Shown one piece after another: positions 42,572-53,744 of a DNA stretch of 64,000 nt. The DNA lies in NCBI GenBank assembly GCA_947168395.1, contig CAMVLT010000003.1, forward strand, positions 124,001 to 188,000, read 5' to 3'. Positions within the stretch are counted from its first letter, which is position 1. Each line of letters starts with the position of its first letter. The notes beneath the pieces are model-generated. The model ran no database searches and had not been told where the DNA came from. It was given only the letters and a program-made list of their open reading frames with translations. The stretch comes from an uncultured Prevotellaceae bacterium. GTDB taxonomy: Bacteria > Bacteroidota > Bacteroidia > Bacteroidales > Bacteroidaceae. A program made the translations under genes and the position numbers.

Positions 42572-43891
42572 CTATTCTGTTTTATCATTCTTCACTATGG
42601 TAATGGAAAGCACCTTTCGGGTGGCATCTCCTACGGCAAAACGCTGGTCGGTACGTTCGCCTACAAGCCACACTATCTGCCCGTCGGCGCTACAGATGGC
42701 CAACTGGCGGCGCTTCTCGAAGATGGTGCGCTTCCGGTCGGTCAGGTAGTCACTCACCAGCCGACTGCCCTTCATGCCGAAGGGACAGAATCGGTCGCCC
42801 GTCTGCACAGGCCGTATGGTGACAGGGAACTTCAGCACATCGGCATCGAGCGTAGCACAATCGGGCGACTTGCTGGCCTCCCTTCCTTCCTTTATCTCGA
42901 AGCGGAACTTAACGTCGCCGTAGCAATACGTACCCGTCTCGGGAATCCGAAGCGCAGCAGGCTGTTCGTGCCGCTTTTCAACAACAATCCGCCCGCGGTC
43001 GATGGCCAACTCATGGGTTTCCGACCGGAACACACGGCCCGTCTGGCCACCGAGACTGTCGTACAACTGCTCAACCTGTGTCGGCGTAAAGCCTCGGGGC
43101 GTCAGCAATTCATAAAGCAGATACTCGGGCGAAGGCTGCTCAAGCAGCTGCTGAATATCCACCGTATTATCTGTGAACAACGTCGAAAGTGCCGATTCCA
43201 CCGACTGATTGAACACACGCTCGACCTCCGCCATGCAGCGGGCCGTCTTGACGATATTGGCCGAGACGGCAGGGTTGATAGTGCGCAGCAGGGGCAGCAC
43301 TTCGAGGCGTAACTTGTTGCGTACCACATCGGGCACAAGGTTGGTGCTGTCAGTAACGTAAGATTGTCCGATGGAATCGAGGAAACTGACTATTTCGGCT
43401 CGACTGACACAGAGCAGCGGCCTCACCACATGGCCGTTACGGGGGCGTATGCCCGTCAGTCCGTGAATGCCCGTCCCTCGCACCAAGTTCATCAGCAGCG
43501 TTTCTACGGCATCGTCCTGGTGATGGGCCACGCAGACCATTCCGGCACCAATGTCCTGCCGCAATTGTTCGAAATAGTCATAGCGCAACTGTCTTGCAGC
43601 CATTTCAATGCTTACTTGATGCACCTCGGCGTATATCTTTGTGTCAAAGTGGATTAAGTGCAGCCTGACCGACTGCTCCTGACAGAGTTTCACCACAAAC
43701 TGCTCATCGCGGTCGGACTCGGCATCTCTCAAGCGGAAGTTACAATGAGCAGCCTCCACATCGTAGCCCAAACGCCGTAAGACCAGCATCAAGGCCACGC
43801 TGTCGGCTCCGCCACTCACGGCCACAAGGTGCTTTGCCTCGCGGTCGAGCAACCGATTGCCTGCGATGAAAGCAGCCACTTTATTCAACAT
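42572..43891 (-). CDS. tilS: tRNA(Ile)-lysidine synthase
   Basis: The product is 439 residues from the ATG at 43891 (the track's first codon is GTG). The N-terminal PP-loop ATPase has LVAVSGGADSVALMLVL and the N-type segment HCNFRLRDAESDRDEQFV. VCVAHHQDDAVETLLMNLVRG and LTGIRPRNG follow. The TilS C-terminal domain ends KRTIFEKRRQLAICSADGQIVWLVGERTDQRF. The enzyme makes lysidine at position 34 of the AUA-reading tRNA-Ile. It overlaps the upstream methyltransferase by 11 bases. Confidence 0.95.
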   Translation of the reverse strand: MLNKVAAFIAGNRLLDREAKHLVAVSGGADSVALMLVLRRLGYDVEAAHCNFRLRDAESDRDEQFVVKLCQEQSVRLHLIHFDTKIYAEVHQVSIEMAARQLRYDYFEQLRQDIGAGMVCVAHHQDDAVETLLMNLVRGTGIHGLTGIRPRNGHVVRPLLCVSRAEIVSFLDSIGQSYVTDSTNLVPDVVRNKLRLEVLPLLRTINPAVSANIVKTARCMAEVERVFNQSVESALSTLFTDNTVDIQQLLEQPSPEYLLYELLTPRGFTPTQVEQLYDSLGGQTGRVFRSETHELAIDRGRIVVEKRHEQPAALRIPETGTYCYGDVKFRFEIKEGREASKSPDCATLDADVLKFPVTIRPVQTGDRFCPFGMKGSRLVSDYLTDRKRTIFEKRRQLAICSADGQIVWLVGERTDQRFAVGDATRKVLSITIVKNDKTE

Positions 43892-45065
43892 AGAGCACAA
43901 GTCCCTTCAGGTACTCCCCCTCCGGATGATAGATGTTGATAGGATGGTCGGCAGGCTGGTGCAGCTGATGCAGTATGCGCACCTTCCTGCGGGCCAATGC
44001 TGCCGCCGTGAATACGGCGTTGCGGAAGTTGTCCTTTGTCACTACCTGCGAACAGGAGAACGTAAAGAGTATTCCGCCTGGGGCAATAATCTGCATTGCC
44101 TTCTGGTTCAGGCGGGTATAGCCCTTCAGCGCATTGTGCAACGCCCCTCTATGCTTGGCAAAGGCCGGCGGGTCGAGCACTACGAGGTCGTACGGAACGT
44201 TATCCGCCGGCACATTATCCATATATTTGAAAGCATCCTCGCAAAAGGCCTGGTGGCGCTGGTCGCCTGGGAAGTTCAGCTCCACGTTGCGGTTGGTCAG
44301 TTCAATGGCCTTGGCGCTGGAGTCGACAGAGTGTACCAGTTCGGCCCCGCCTCGCATGGCATAGAACGAGAAGCCGCCCGTATAGCAGAACATATTGAGC
44401 ACGCGGCGGCCACGGGCATACTGCTGCAGCAGCAGGCGGTTTTCGCGCTGGTCGACGAAGAAGCCCGTCTTCTGGCCACGCAGCCAGTCGACATAGAACT
44501 TCAGTCCGTTTTCCAAAGCCACGTTGTCGTTGCTGCCGCCATAGAGAAAACCATTCTCAAGTTCCATATAGGGCAACGTGGTCTCGCTTTTGTAGTAGAC
44601 ATGCTGCAGCCGCTCTCCCATCACCTTCACCAGCTGGACGGCTATCTGCTTGCGACACAGGTGCATACCGATGCTGTGGGCCTGCATCACGGCCGTCTTT
44701 CCGTACACGTCGATGATGAGTCCGGGCAAGTGGTCGCCCTCGCCGTGGACCAGGCGGTAGGTGTTATTCGTGGGCGAGTCGGCCAGTCCGATGGCCAGGC
44801 GCATACCGAGTGCCGACCGTAACCGCGACTCCCAGTAGGCATCGTCGATGGCCACGTCGCTGAACGACAGCACGCGAACGGCAATAGAGCCTTGCTGGTA
44901 ATGGCCGACGGCAATAAACTCGCCCGTGGAGGTTACTACACGCACGATGTCGCCCTCCTCCAAGTCGCTGTCTGTCTGATGGATAGCCCCAGAGAACACC
45001 CAGGGGTGGAAACGGCGCAGGCTCTCCTCCTTGCCACGCTTCAGTTGTATGATTCTGTATGCCAT
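43881..45065 (-). CDS. RlmI-like class I rRNA large-subunit methyltransferase
   Basis: The 394-residue protein has an N-terminal PUA domain (about 1-80; LKRGKEESLRRFHPWVFSGAI), an EEHEE-type middle part, and a Rossmann SAM domain with NMFCYTGGFSFYAMRGGA and VVLDPPAFAKHRGALHNALKGY. This matches the RlmI/RlmK-type 23S rRNA m5C1962 enzyme family. It starts 11 bases after the exonuclease gene and is coupled to tilS. Confidence 0.92.
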   Translation of the reverse strand: MAYRIIQLKRGKEESLRRFHPWVFSGAIHQTDSDLEEGDIVRVVTSTGEFIAVGHYQQGSIAVRVLSFSDVAIDDAYWESRLRSALGMRLAIGLADSPTNNTYRLVHGEGDHLPGLIIDVYGKTAVMQAHSIGMHLCRKQIAVQLVKVMGERLQHVYYKSETTLPYMELENGFLYGGSNDNVALENGLKFYVDWLRGQKTGFFVDQRENRLLLQQYARGRRVLNMFCYTGGFSFYAMRGGAELVHSVDSSAKAIELTNRNVELNFPGDQRHQAFCEDAFKYMDNVPADNVPYDLVVLDPPAFAKHRGALHNALKGYTRLNQKAMQIIAPGGILFTFSCSQVVTKDNFRNAVFTAAALARRKVRILHQLHQPADHPINIYHPEGEYLKGLVLYVE

Positions 45066-45076
45066 ATCATTCTTTA

Positions 45077-45697
45077 CTATTGTTGTTCAACCAAGGTATA
45101 GTCTCCCGTTGTCTTCAGCCGCTGCAACTCCTCGTATATACGGATACAAGCCCAAGCATCGGTAGCCGCATAGAGTTTCTGCTTCTCGTTCAGGATGTCG
45201 CACTCCCAGTTGGTCAGCCGCTGTGCCTTGCTGATGTACTGTCCGAACAGATTTGCATAGAGTTTCTGGAGGCTCAGGTCCTCAATGCCAATCTCGCAAA
45301 CGTGGTCCTGAATGTCGATGAAACTGCCATTATTGAACTTTCCCAGCTTATGCAATCCTAATAAGTCGTCGTGCCACGAAAGGCCGATTTTGGGCACCGT
45401 CGTGTCCTCCAACAGGCGGACGATGGCTGGCGTCATGCCAATGACATTGAGCCTGAACAGGAAACACTGGTCGTAGGTGGCCACCTGCAGCAGGGCGACA
45501 TGGTAGAATGTGCCACGAGTAAAGGCTGGTCGCGTCTCCGTGTCAAGCCCGAGGATAGGCTGCGTCAGCAGGTAATTGACTGCCCGCTCGGCCTGCGTGC
45601 GGGAAATAATGACGTGGATTTTACCCTCGAACACAGCTCTCGGCAGCGATGAAACCGCGCTTTTATCGAATTTGTTATATATCAGCTTATTCATCAT
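45077..45697 (-). CDS. DEDDy 3'-5' exonuclease, RNase D-like
   Basis: The 206-residue exonuclease domain has ILGLDTETRPAF (DxE, motif I), the motif II region KIGLSWHDDLLGLHKLG, and LYAATDAWACIRIYEEL (YxxxD, motif III), i.e. all DEDDy catalytic residues. It lacks the HRDC domains of full RNase D, as in the WRN-exonuclease-like single-domain proteins. It is the first gene of the minus-strand run to the FAD protein. A minus-strand TAATTTTG (45722-45715) is a plausible -7 box. Confidence 0.9.
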   Translation of the reverse strand: MMNKLIYNKFDKSAVSSLPRAVFEGKIHVIISRTQAERAVNYLLTQPILGLDTETRPAFTRGTFYHVALLQVATYDQCFLFRLNVIGMTPAIVRLLEDTTVPKIGLSWHDDLLGLHKLGKFNNGSFIDIQDHVCEIGIEDLSLQKLYANLFGQYISKAQRLTNWECDILNEKQKLYAATDAWACIRIYEELQRLKTTGDYTLVEQQ

Positions 45698-46103
45698 AAC
45701 GTGTTTACGAGGTGCAAAATTACAAAAAATAATTCAAACAGCCATACATTCCCTCGTTTTTTACTACTTTTATAGTGATGGGGCATCATGGGCACCGCGA
45801 CACACGACCGAGTGATTTTGTCAACTATTTTCGCTTCGCCTCAAAACAGCCGAAACACAGCGAAAACGCCCCAAAAAGGGGTCTCTGAGTTTACCGTAAG
45901 TAAACCCGGAGTTTACCCTACCGAAACCCCGGGTTTACCCTACTGAAACTCCAGGTTTAATCCGGGCAAACTCAGAGAGCATCGAGGGGTAATTTTCTCT
46001 GTAAACAAATTTCATAAAGAATATCCAAATTGACATATCTGAAGTAAGAGTAAATAATATGGTTAATCTTCTGAAATTGTTTTCGTGTTACAGACTTTTT
46101 TAG
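45698..46103. other. Intergenic region upstream of ftsK
   Basis: No gene is present. It holds the divergent promoter of the exonuclease gene, a short stretch with CAAAACAGCCGAAA-type direct repeats, the palindromic TTTACCCTACC element (45882-45978), and A+T-rich DNA before the ftsK -7 box. Confidence 0.6.
45882..45978. repeat. TTTACCCTACC-family dispersed repeat, locus C
   Basis: The 97-bp element is bounded by TCTCTGAGTTT and its exact inverse AAACTCAGAGA. Inside are TTTACCGTAAGTAAAC, GTTTACCCTACCGAAAC and GTTTACCCTACTGAAAC about 25 bp apart. It is the most complete of the four copies. Confidence 0.75.
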
Positions 46104-46111
46104 TACTTTTG
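46104..46111 (+). promoter_or_regulatory. ftsK -7 promoter box
   Basis: TACTTTTG lies 28 bases before the ftsK ATG. The -33 box is not clear. Confidence 0.55.
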
Positions 46112-46138
46112 CACTGGAATTCAAGAGAAGACAAAGAA

Positions 46139-48592
46139 ATGGCAAAGAAAAAGACCCAGAAAACCAAGGCGGAAAAGCCCGCAGTCAACCTGTCGGAGGC
46201 TTTAGGCATAGACAAGATACTGAACAACGAGCGACTGAACTTCTTCGTAGGACTGCTGCTATTCATAGTGGCTATCTACATGACGCTGTCGTTCGTATCC
46301 TTCTTCACGACAGGTGCTGCCGACCAGAGTTACATTGAGGAACTGCGTGCAGGCGAGCTGCGCAATCTGAATCACGAGTTTTCCAATTCGTGCGGCTCGC
46401 TTGGTGCCTACACGGCGTGGTATTTCATCAAGCGCTGCTTCGGCATTTCGGCATTCCTCATTCCGGTGTTCCTGTTCATCACGTCACTCAACCTGATGAA
46501 GGCCTACCGCATCAAGCTGCTGAAGTGGTTTCTCTCGATGATGGTCATCATGATTTGGAGCTCCATCACGCTGGCCAAGTTCCTGTCTCCGCTGTTTGCC
46601 GAGTCGCACTTCAACCCGGGCGGCGACCACGGCCGCTTCATCTGCCAGCAAATAGAGGGACTCATCGGTACACCCGGCCTGACGGCCATCCTGGCTTTGG
46701 TGGCCATCGCGTTCCTTACTTATATTAGTGCCGAGACCATCTACATCATCCGCAAGCTGCTGAACCCGAAGAAATTCTTCGACACGGTGAAGTTCAAGAT
46801 TACGAATAACGACCCCGACGAACCCATAGAATCCTACGAGAGCCAGATACAGACGCTGGAAGACCCGGAAGTGTTTGACGACCCCTCGGAGCAAGTGGTG
46901 ACTTTCGAAATGACGAATGTGACGAATGAGCCTCATGAGTCAGATGAGCCACACGAGGCCAGCAAACCCCAAGAGCCCCATGACTCGGAACCAGGCTTTG
47001 AGGTGGAAACCGTGAAAAACGAGGAAACGGCCGACCAGAAAACGCTGGTGCAGGTGGGAGAGCAGGAGCTGGAGCCTTACGACCCCAAGCGCGACTTGGA
47101 GAACTACCACTACCCCACCCTGGACCTGCTGAAGAAGTACGACAACGACGGCAAGCCCTATATCGACATGGAGGAGCAGACGAAAAACAAGAACCGCATC
47201 GTGGAGGTGCTGCGCACGTTCGGTGTGGAGATTTCAACCATCAAGGCTACTGTCGGCCCCACCATCACCCTGTACGAGATAACGCTGGCTCCGGGTGTGC
47301 GCATCTCGAAGGTGCGCTCGCTGGAGGACGACATCGCCCTGAGCCTCTCGGCCTTGGGCATCCGTATCATCGCGCCTATTCCCGGCAAGGGTACCATCGG
47401 TATTGAGGTGCCTAACGCCAAGCCCTCAATTGTGTCGATGGAGTCGATACTGAACTCGAAGAAGTTCCAGGAGTCGACTATGGAGCTGCCCTGCGCCATC
47501 GGTAAGACCATTACCAACGAGGTGTTCATGTTCGACCTGGCCAAGGCGCCCCACCTGTTGGTAGCTGGTGCTACGGGTCAAGGTAAGTCGGTAGGTCTGA
47601 ACGCCATTATCACCTCTTTATTATATAAGAAGCATCCTGCCGAGATGAAAATCGTGCTGGTTGACCCCAAGAAGGTGGAGTTCTCCATCTACAACCCGCT
47701 TGTCAACCACTTCCTGGCCAAGGTGCCCGACGAGGACTCCGACCCCATCATCACCGACGTGACAAAGGTGGTGCGCACGCTGAACTCGCTCTGCAAGGAG
47801 ATGGACACGCGCTACGACCTGCTGAAGCTGGCTGGCGCACGCAACATCAAGGAATACAACAAGAAATTCATTGAGCGCCGCCTCAATCCCAACAACGGCC
47901 ACCGCTACATGCCTTACATCGTGGTCATCATCGACGAGTTCGGCGACCTCATCATGACAGCCGGCAAGGAGATTGAGCTGCCCATTGCCCGCATTGCCCA
48001 GCTGGCCCGTGCCGTGGGTATTCACATGGTCATTGCCACGCAACGTCCGACGACCACCATCATCACGGGTAACATCAAGGCCAACTTCCCAGGACGTATT
48101 GCCTTCAAGGTGTCGGCCGGCATCGACTCGAAGACCATTCTCGACCGCACGGGAGCCCAGCAGCTCATCGGTCGCGGCGACATGCTGTTCCTCGCCGGCT
48201 CGGAACCGGTACGTGTGCAATGCGCCTTTGTCGACACGCCCGAGGTGGAGCACATCAACGACTTCATAGCCCAGCAGCAGAGCTACAACATGCCGTTCGA
48301 ACTGCCGGAGCCTGACGTTGCCGACGGTGACTTGGGCGGCGAGTCGCACGACGTGGACATGACGCACCTCGACCCGATGTTCGAGGATGCTGCCCGACTG
48401 ATTGTCATCAACCAAAGTGGCTCCACATCGCTCATCCAGCGCAAATTCTCGATTGGCTACAACCGTGCCGGCCGCCTGATGGACCAGATGGAGAAGGCTG
48501 GCGTGGTGGGCCCCGCCGTGGGCTCGAAGCCGCGTGAGGTATTGATACAGGACGAAGTAACGCTGAATAACCTGATTAGCAACTTAAAATAA
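46139..48592 (+). CDS. ftsK: DNA translocase FtsK
   Basis: The product is 817 residues from the ATG at 46139 (MAKKKTQKTKAEKP). The N-terminal part has about four membrane helices (about 45-230). A short acidic linker with repeated NEPHESDEPHEASKPQEPHD-like residues follows, then the FtsK alpha domain, the RecA-like motor with Walker A GATGQGKSVGLN and Walker B VVIIDEFGDL, and the C-terminal gamma winged helix (FSIGYNRAGRLMDQMEKAG), which reads chromosome polarity sequences. It moves DNA through the closing septum for dimer resolution. A lolA-like gene follows after three bases. Confidence 0.96.
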   Translation: MAKKKTQKTKAEKPAVNLSEALGIDKILNNERLNFFVGLLLFIVAIYMTLSFVSFFTTGAADQSYIEELRAGELRNLNHEFSNSCGSLGAYTAWYFIKRCFGISAFLIPVFLFITSLNLMKAYRIKLLKWFLSMMVIMIWSSITLAKFLSPLFAESHFNPGGDHGRFICQQIEGLIGTPGLTAILALVAIAFLTYISAETIYIIRKLLNPKKFFDTVKFKITNNDPDEPIESYESQIQTLEDPEVFDDPSEQVVTFEMTNVTNEPHESDEPHEASKPQEPHDSEPGFEVETVKNEETADQKTLVQVGEQELEPYDPKRDLENYHYPTLDLLKKYDNDGKPYIDMEEQTKNKNRIVEVLRTFGVEISTIKATVGPTITLYEITLAPGVRISKVRSLEDDIALSLSALGIRIIAPIPGKGTIGIEVPNAKPSIVSMESILNSKKFQESTMELPCAIGKTITNEVFMFDLAKAPHLLVAGATGQGKSVGLNAIITSLLYKKHPAEMKIVLVDPKKVEFSIYNPLVNHFLAKVPDEDSDPIITDVTKVVRTLNSLCKEMDTRYDLLKLAGARNIKEYNKKFIERRLNPNNGHRYMPYIVVIIDEFGDLIMTAGKEIELPIARIAQLARAVGIHMVIATQRPTTTIITGNIKANFPGRIAFKVSAGIDSKTILDRTGAQQLIGRGDMLFLAGSEPVRVQCAFVDTPEVEHINDFIAQQQSYNMPFELPEPDVADGDLGGESHDVDMTHLDPMFEDAARLIVINQSGSTSLIQRKFSIGYNRAGRLMDQMEKAGVVGPAVGSKPREVLIQDEVTLNNLISNLK

Positions 48593-48595
48593 GGA

Positions 48596-49195
48596 ATGAA
48601 TATGAAAAAGATTGTTTTTGTGATGTCATTACTGCTGACCACCGCCCTCGCTTTCGGCCAGTCAGCTAAGAGCGTGCTCGACAAGACGGCCTCAGTTGTC
48701 AGCAATAAAAGCGGTGTGCAGGCCAACTTCACCATGTCGGGCGGCATGGGCAACGTCAGCGGGACGATAGCCGTAAAAGGACGTAAGTTCCACGCTACCA
48801 CGCCCGTAGCCACTATGTGGTTTGACGGGAAGACCATGTGGACGTACATGAAGAAGAATGAGGAAGTGAACGTCACGACGCCCAACGAGACGCAGTTGCA
48901 GAAAATCAATCCCTACAACTTCATCAATCTCTACAAGCAGGGCTACGACATGACAATGAGTCAGTCGGACAAGTCGTACACCGTACACCTGACCGCCCAG
49001 AAGACCGGAAAGATAGCCGAACTGTTCATCACCGTTGACAAGAAGTCGTACCACCCCACGCAGGTAAAGATGCTGCAAGGCAATAAGTGGACCGTATTCG
49101 ACATCAGCAACCTGAAGGCACAGGCTATCAGCGATGCCACATTTACGTTCAATGCCAAAGACTTCCCTTCGGCCGAGGTGATTGACCTGCGATAG
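48596..49195 (+). CDS. LolA-like outer-membrane lipoprotein carrier
   Basis: The 199-residue exported protein has a signal peptide MKKIVFVMSLLLTTALAFGQ; two Met codons (48596, 48602) may start it. The half-open barrel fold is suggested by VQANFTMSGGMGNVSGTIAV, FHATTPVATMWFDGKTMWTY and FTFNAKDFPSAEVIDLR, features of the LolA family that ferry lipoproteins across the periplasm. It is encoded directly after ftsK, a common Bacteroidota arrangement. Confidence 0.85.
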   Translation: MNMKKIVFVMSLLLTTALAFGQSAKSVLDKTASVVSNKSGVQANFTMSGGMGNVSGTIAVKGRKFHATTPVATMWFDGKTMWTYMKKNEEVNVTTPNETQLQKINPYNFINLYKQGYDMTMSQSDKSYTVHLTAQKTGKIAELFITVDKKSYHPTQVKMLQGNKWTVFDISNLKAQAISDATFTFNAKDFPSAEVIDLR

Positions 49196-49202
49196 TAACG
49201 AC

Positions 49203-49562
49203 ATGAAGAAATTTGTTTTCACCATTCTGATAGCGATGGGCAGCTGCCTGGCAGGTTACGCCGATGACGGCAAGGTGGTGACCGTCAACGGGCAGACCAC
49301 CAGCAAGCCCGTCACCAAACTGACGTTCAGCGGCGACAACATCGTGCTGCACTTCAACGACGGCACTACCCAGGCTGTTGATATGAGCAACGTGGTCATC
49401 ACGTTCAACATCACCGATGCTGTCAAAGCCCTGGCCTCGGAGCCGAAGGATGCTCCCGTCAGTTATTTCGATCTGAACGGCCGTCAGCTGAAAAGTGCGC
49501 CCAAGAAGGGTAGCTACATGATGAGGAAGGGCAACAAAGTGGTGAAACTCCTTACCAAGTAG
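49203..49562 (+). CDS. Small secreted protein of unknown function
   Basis: The product is 119 residues from the ATG at 49203. A signal peptide (MKKFVFTILIAMGSCLAGYA) is followed by a short beta-strand repeat (KLTFSGDNIVLHFNDGTTQA) and a C-terminal block, SYFDLNGRQLKSAPKKGSYM plus MRKGNKVVKL, that resembles the short sorting-type tails on many Prevotella exported proteins. The function is unknown. It starts seven bases after lolA and ends nine bases before the pectate lyase gene, so it probably belongs to the same transcript. Confidence 0.7.
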   Translation: MKKFVFTILIAMGSCLAGYADDGKVVTVNGQTTSKPVTKLTFSGDNIVLHFNDGTTQAVDMSNVVITFNITDAVKALASEPKDAPVSYFDLNGRQLKSAPKKGSYMMRKGNKVVKLLTK

Positions 49563-49571
49563 GCTTTGACG

Positions 49572-51416
49572 ATGAAGAAACTCCTACTGCTTTTGGCCAT
49601 CGTGGCGACGGGCACCAACATCCGTGCTCAGCAGGCTGCTGTGTCTAAAAACGCGGATGCCAACCAGGCCTGTGTCAAACTGACAGACAACAGCGTGAGG
49701 TATTACAATACCGACGACCTGAAGAGCATCGACTTCGACGCGGCAACCAGCCGTGTTACTTTCACCACCCTGACGGACGCTACCGACACCTACGATGACA
49801 ACATACAAAGTATCGGATTCAGCAAACGGGCCGCAGGCGACATCGTGAACGATGGCCTGAACATCACCGAGTCGAGGGCCTGGTTAGAGTCGCTGTACGC
49901 CAAATGGGAGCCGGTAGCAGAGGCCAAGGGCTACAACGTCTATGTGAAAGGCGGACAGTATACCGACTTTACGAAGATTGATGACCAGCTGGTGCGCAAC
50001 TACGGCACTTACGTCCGGGCTGATGCCGTCGGGCTGAGAGCGGGCGTCTATGAGCTGAAGGTGGTTGCCGTGGATGCCGCCGGACAAGAGACCTCATACG
50101 CAGGTACCGTCAGCAACCTGAACGTCACGAACTACAGCCGTCAGGGCTACGCCCACTTCAACTACACGGCGGGCGTGGGAGCCTATAACGACGACGGTAC
50201 GCTGAAGAGCGGGGCCAAAGTGTTCTACGTGACGAAGGAAACGGCCAAGACCATCCAGACAAGCGTCGTTACGTCGAGCAAAGGTGCAAAGACTGATTGT
50301 ACGGGGTGGCAGGCCATATTGGCAGCTTACGAGAAAGGCTACGACAAGACACCCATGACGTTCCGCATCATTGGACTGGTAACCAAAGACGACTTGGACG
50401 CCACGGGCAGCAAGGAGGAAGGCCTGCAGCTGAAAGGCAAGCAAGCCGACAGCGAACTGAACATCACGATTGAGGGTATTGGCGACGACGCCACCGTCAG
50501 AGGCTTCGGCTTCCTCGTCAGGAAGAGCCGCAGCGTGGAGTTCCGCAATTTCGGCATCATGCGCTGCATGGACGACGGCATTTCGTTAGATACCGACAAT
50601 GCTAATATCTGGATTCACCACTTGGACGTCTTCTACGGCCCAAACGGTAGTGGAGACCACGCCAAAGGCGACGGGTCGGTGGACGTGAAGAGCGACTCGA
50701 AGTACGTGAGCATCAGCTACTGCCACTACTGGGACACGGGCAAGACCAACATGTTGGGCATGAAAAGCGAAAGCGGCCCCAACTACGTGAGCTACGACCA
50801 CAACTGGTTCGACCACTCCGACTCCCGTCATCCCCGCATTCGCACGATGAGCGTCCATGTGTGGAACAACTACTTCGACAACGTTGCCAAATACGGCGTC
50901 GGAGCCACTACCGCCAGCAGCGTGTTCGTGGAGAGCAACTACTTCCTGAACACCAAAAAGCCCATACTAAGTTCGGGACAGGGCACCGATGCTCTAGGCA
51001 GCGGCACCTTCTCGGGCGAGGACGGAGGCATGATAAAGGCATACGGCAACTACTTCGACCGCACGGCCAAGAACTTCAAGTACTATACGCAACAGAATCC
51101 TGCCGCCACGGGCTACGACGCCTACGAGACCAGCAGCCGTGAGGAACAGGTGCCCGAAACGGAGGTTACTCGGAAGGGAGGCACAACCTACAACAATTTC
51201 GATACTGACGAAAAGAAGATATACCCTTACGTGGCGGATGCCGCACAAGATGTACCTGCCATCGTGACGGGTTACTACGGGGCCGGGCGCATGAATCACG
51301 GCGATTTCCGATATACTTTCAGCGACAATGTAGGCGACGACAACGCCGATTCTGCCTACGATGCAAAGCTGGGGTTGATGCTCGACAGTTACGAAACCAA
51401 GCTGATTGTTTGGTAA
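49572..51416 (+). CDS. Secreted pectate lyase, family PL1
   Basis: The product is 614 residues from the ATG at 49572 (the track's first codon is TTG). A signal peptide (MKKLLLLLAIVATGTNIRAQ) is followed by a short beta-repeat region (about 30-85), a fibronectin-like part (about 105-185), and the PL1 parallel beta-helix. It carries the family blocks WIHHLDVFYGPNGSGDHAKG and VSYDHNWFDHSDSRHPRIR; the late arginine region is catalytic and the acidic residues bind Ca2+. It cleaves polygalacturonate by beta-elimination outside the cytoplasm. The ABC-F promoter overlaps its stop. Confidence 0.9.
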   Translation: MKKLLLLLAIVATGTNIRAQQAAVSKNADANQACVKLTDNSVRYYNTDDLKSIDFDAATSRVTFTTLTDATDTYDDNIQSIGFSKRAAGDIVNDGLNITESRAWLESLYAKWEPVAEAKGYNVYVKGGQYTDFTKIDDQLVRNYGTYVRADAVGLRAGVYELKVVAVDAAGQETSYAGTVSNLNVTNYSRQGYAHFNYTAGVGAYNDDGTLKSGAKVFYVTKETAKTIQTSVVTSSKGAKTDCTGWQAILAAYEKGYDKTPMTFRIIGLVTKDDLDATGSKEEGLQLKGKQADSELNITIEGIGDDATVRGFGFLVRKSRSVEFRNFGIMRCMDDGISLDTDNANIWIHHLDVFYGPNGSGDHAKGDGSVDVKSDSKYVSISYCHYWDTGKTNMLGMKSESGPNYVSYDHNWFDHSDSRHPRIRTMSVHVWNNYFDNVAKYGVGATTASSVFVESNYFLNTKKPILSSGQGTDALGSGTFSGEDGGMIKAYGNYFDRTAKNFKYYTQQNPAATGYDAYETSSREEQVPETEVTRKGGTTYNNFDTDEKKIYPYVADAAQDVPAIVTGYYGAGRMNHGDFRYTFSDNVGDDNADSAYDAKLGLMLDSYETKLIVW

Positions 51417-51440
51417 TACGGAATATTTTTCGTACCTTTG
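51409..51440 (+). promoter_or_regulatory. ABC-F gene promoter
   Basis: TTTG at 51409-51412 and TACCTTTG at 51433-51440 are 20 bases apart. The -33 box overlaps the end of the pectate lyase gene. Confidence 0.8.
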
Positions 51441-51469
51441 CACCCTGTTAAATATAATAAGGTATATAA

Positions 51470-53089
<1,620 letters not shown>

Positions 53090-53120
53090 TTTGCGAAATG
53101 AGATTTGAGAATTGATATTT

Positions 53121-53136
53121 CGGCACGGTTTTTGCT
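53121..53136 (+). promoter_or_regulatory. Sigma-54-type (-24/-12) promoter of grpE-dnaJ
   Basis: CGGCACGGTTTTTGCT has GG at 53122-53123 and GC at 53134-53135 with exactly 10 bases between. The match to YTGGCACGNNNNTTGCW is good apart from the first T. The predicted start is about 53147, some 23 bases before the grpE ATG, the same geometry as at htpG. Confidence 0.6.
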
Positions 53137-53169
53137 GGATAAACAATAAATCTACAAACATTTGCTATT

Positions 53170-53742
53170 ATGGAAGAAAAAGATATCAACATCGAAGAGA
53201 GTGAGACTCTGAATGAGGCTCCCGTAGAAGAGACGGAAGAAAAGAACGAGACTGAGACGGAGACTTCGACCGAGACTGAATTTGAGGAAGCTGAAGAAAT
53301 CAGTAAGCTGCAGTCTCAGATCGCAATCCTGAATGACAAATACCTGCGTTCGGTAGCTGAGTTCGACAATTACCGCAAACGCACCCTGAAAGAGCGCGCC
53401 GAACTGATACTGAACGGCGGCGAGAAGGTGATAACTGCCATTTTGCCAGTTGTTGACGACATGGAACGCGCCATCGACAACGGCACAAAGACCGACGATC
53501 CGCAGGTACTACGCGAAGGCATGGAACTGATTTACCATAAACTGATGAAAGTGCTTGAGAGCCAAGGGGTCAGTATCATCAAAACCGAAGAAGAAGACTT
53601 CGATACCGATGTTCACGAGGCTGTGGCAATGGTTCCTGGCATGGGTGACGACAAGAAAGGCAAGGTCATCGACTGCCTGCAAAAGGGATACAAACTGAAT
53701 GACAAAGTAATACGCCACGCCAAAGTGGCAGTAGGACAATAA
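53170..53742 (+). CDS. grpE: Nucleotide exchange factor GrpE
   Basis: The 190-residue protein has an acidic, disordered N terminus (about 1-45, Glu/Thr rich), a long paired helix (about 48-110; [22 protein letters not shown]), and a C-terminal beta domain with [10 protein letters not shown] and [20 protein letters not shown], ending [13 protein letters not shown]. It releases ADP from DnaK. dnaJ follows after two bases; dnaK is not in the window. The upstream element suggests alternative-sigma control. Confidence 0.96.
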   Translation: MEEKDINIEESETLNEAPVEETEEKNETETETSTETEFEEAEEISKLQSQIAILNDKYLRSVAEFDNYRKRTLKERAELILNGGEKVITAILPVVDDMERAIDNGTKTDDPQVLREGMELIYHKLMKVLESQGVSIIKTEEEDFDTDVHEAVAMVPGMGDDKKGKVIDCLQKGYKLNDKVIRHAKVAVGQ

Positions 53743-53744
53743 CA

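Noticed and set aside
49203-49562. Type IX secretion sorting tail on the small secreted protein
   Set aside because: The FDLNGRQ...KGNKVVKL tail is suggestive but the protein is too small and the match too loose to assert a secretion route.
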